A stretch of DNA of 25,687 bases from positions 1 through 25,687 of the forward strand of contig DHGT01000051.1 of the NCBI GenBank assembly GCA_002402905.1. The letters run 5' to 3'. The notes below the pieces were generated by a model, which saw nothing but the letters and a program-made list of their open reading frames with translations, was not told the DNA's origin and made no database searches. Position numbers and translations under genes: made by a program. This document shows positions 24,763-25,687 of the stretch, piece after piece (within the stretch, counting starts at the first letter, position 1; each line of letters opens with the position of its first letter). This DNA comes from Desulfatitalea sp. UBA4791 (lineage in GTDB: Bacteria > Desulfobacterota > Desulfobacteria > Desulfobacterales > Desulfosarcinaceae).

Positions 24763-25687
24763 CTATTCTGCGCCGCCCCCTAAGACCGCGTAAAGACGCA
24801 CCTGGTTGGCGAACTGGGTCAGACGGGTAGTGATGAGCCCCTGCTGCGCGGCATAGAGCGAGCGTTGGGCGTCCAGCACGCCGAGGTAAATATCGGTGCC
24901 TTTTTCATAGCGGAGGTTGGAGATCCGGTAAGTGGCCTCGGTGGCTTCCAGCAGGGATTGCTGGGCCTTCAGACGATCTTCGAGCGTACCCGCCTGGGCC
25001 AGGGTGTCGGCGACCTCCCGGAAAGCCGATTGAACGGCACCCTCGTACCGCGTCACAGCCATCTCCCGCTCCACCTGGGTGACGGTCAGTGCGGCCCATG
25101 TGCGTGGATCGAAGATCGGTAGGACGATGCGCGGAGAGAACATCCAGGTGCCCGACCCGGATTCGAACAGGCCGGACAGTTCGCTGCTGGCCGTGCCGAC
25201 CGAGGTGGTCAGGGTGATGCGCGGAAACAATGCGGCCCGGGCCGCCCCGATGTTGGCGTTGGCTGCTTTGAGCAGATTTTCGGCCTGGAGAATGTCCGGG
25301 CGGGTAAGCAGCACTTCGGAGGACGTGCCGGGTGACAGCGGGCGCATCGGCGTCAGGCCGCTCAGCGCGGGGGGAGACAGGTCGGGCGGAACAGTCGACC
25401 CGACCAGCAGGTTCAGGGCGTTCTCATCGCGTGCCACCAGTTCGATGAAGCGGTAGAGGTCCACCCGGGCCGCATCCACGCGCGTTTGCACCTGGCGCAG
25501 ATCCAGTTCAGGGACCAGGCCGACTTCGAACCTGCGCCGGATCAGGTCGTAGGCCCCCTGCTGGGAGGCGAGGGTCGCTTGGGCCAGTTCTAGATTTTCG
25601 CGGTCCGCGGCAAGGGTCAGGTAGGCATTGGCCACTTCCGACACCAGCAGGATCCGTGCACTGCGGCGGGCCTGTTCGGTGGCGAAG
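24763..25687 (-). CDS. Outer-membrane efflux channel, TolC/NodT (OprM) family, 5' end outside window
   Basis: C-terminal part of a trimeric outer-membrane channel that works with RND or other exporters. The frame runs open through the right edge of the window, so the signal sequence and first half are missing; the GTG at 25644 is internal. Family features: a helical SEVANAYLTLAADRENLELAQ segment, RRRFEVGLVPELDLRQV, then the second repeat with RPDILQAENLLKAANANIGAARAALFPRITL (quoted in parts: RPDILQAE, NIGAARAALFPRI), and a final YEKGTDIYLGVLDAQRSLY. The RPDIxxAExxLxAANANIGxARAxxFP pattern is strongly NodT/OprM. It is followed after 10 bases by the phospholipase gene. Exporter partners would be encoded beyond the right edge. 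Confidence 0.88.
   Translation of the reverse strand, partial: FATEQARRSARILLVSEVANAYLTLAADRENLELAQATLASQQGAYDLIRRRFEVGLVPELDLRQVQTRVDAARVDLYRFIELVARDENALNLLVGSTVPPDLSPPALSGLTPMRPLSPGTSSEVLLTRPDILQAENLLKAANANIGAARAALFPRITLTTSVGTASSELSGLFESGSGTWMFSPRIVLPIFDPRTWAALTVTQVEREMAVTRYEGAVQSAFREVADTLAQAGTLEDRLKAQQSLLEATEATYRISNLRYEKGTDIYLGVLDAQRSLYAAQQGLITTRLTQFANQVRLYAVLGGGAE

Noticed and set aside
1..25687. CRISPR arrays, tRNA/rRNA genes, integrases, transposases or phage genes
   Set aside because: I saw no regularly spaced repeats, no cloverleaf-like or rRNA sequence and no recombinase motifs; the only repeats are the short ones listed.

Overview
The window looks like a piece of a GC-rich chromosome from a Desulfobacterota (deltaproteobacterial) relative, perhaps Desulfosarcina-like. 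This is inferred from overall protein character (OFA-type MFS carriers, a receiver/PEP-synthase-like fusion, a Tat-exported COG1237 hydrolase, acyl-CoA dehydrogenase genes), not from a marker gene. There are no rRNA or tRNA genes, CRISPR arrays, transposases or phage genes. Seventeen protein genes are well supported (the last one cut by the window edge), plus one doubtful small ORF.

Region A (1-6962, + strand): a non-coding leader with a GC-rich hairpin and a terminator-like hairpin, then six tightly packed genes. They encode two intact beta-ketoacyl synthases, a hot-dog acyl thioesterase, a fusion of a PKS-type dehydratase with an Sfp-type phosphopantetheinyl transferase, a PlsY-type glycerol-phosphate acyltransferase, and an AMP-forming acyl ligase. 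Together they could activate a starter acid, extend and dehydrate a carrier-bound acyl or polyene chain, prime the carrier, release the chain and attach it to glycerol phosphate. No acyl carrier protein or ketoreductase lies inside the window. The set recalls aryl-polyene-type lipid clusters but has its own composition, and it is the best candidate here for an undescribed system.

Region B (7039-10577): two divergent MFS carriers and a convergent SAM-dependent methyltransferase. Then comes a spacer of about 330 bp with a possible tiny cysteine-rich ORF inside an imperfect inverted repeat, and a TTGACA promoter candidate.

Region C (10908-15247, +): a 990-residue protein with two receiver-like modules and a PEP-synthase N-terminal (ATP-grasp) module, but no phosphohistidine or PEP domains. 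It is coupled to NADP-type glutamate dehydrogenase (gdhA).

Region D (15232-20916, -): a FadR/GntR-type regulator with palindromic operators in front of it, a roughly 11-TM histidine-containing membrane protein of unknown family, a Tat-exported metallo-beta-lactamase-fold protein (COG1237 type) and a CobW-family metallochaperone GTPase with a novel N-terminal half of about 330 residues. All four are on one strand.

Region E (21143-25687, -): a PAS-domain protein without an output domain, a 3-hydroxyacyl-CoA dehydrogenase, an outer-membrane phospholipase A with an N-terminal extension, and the C-terminal part of a TolC/NodT-type efflux channel just upstream of the phospholipase.
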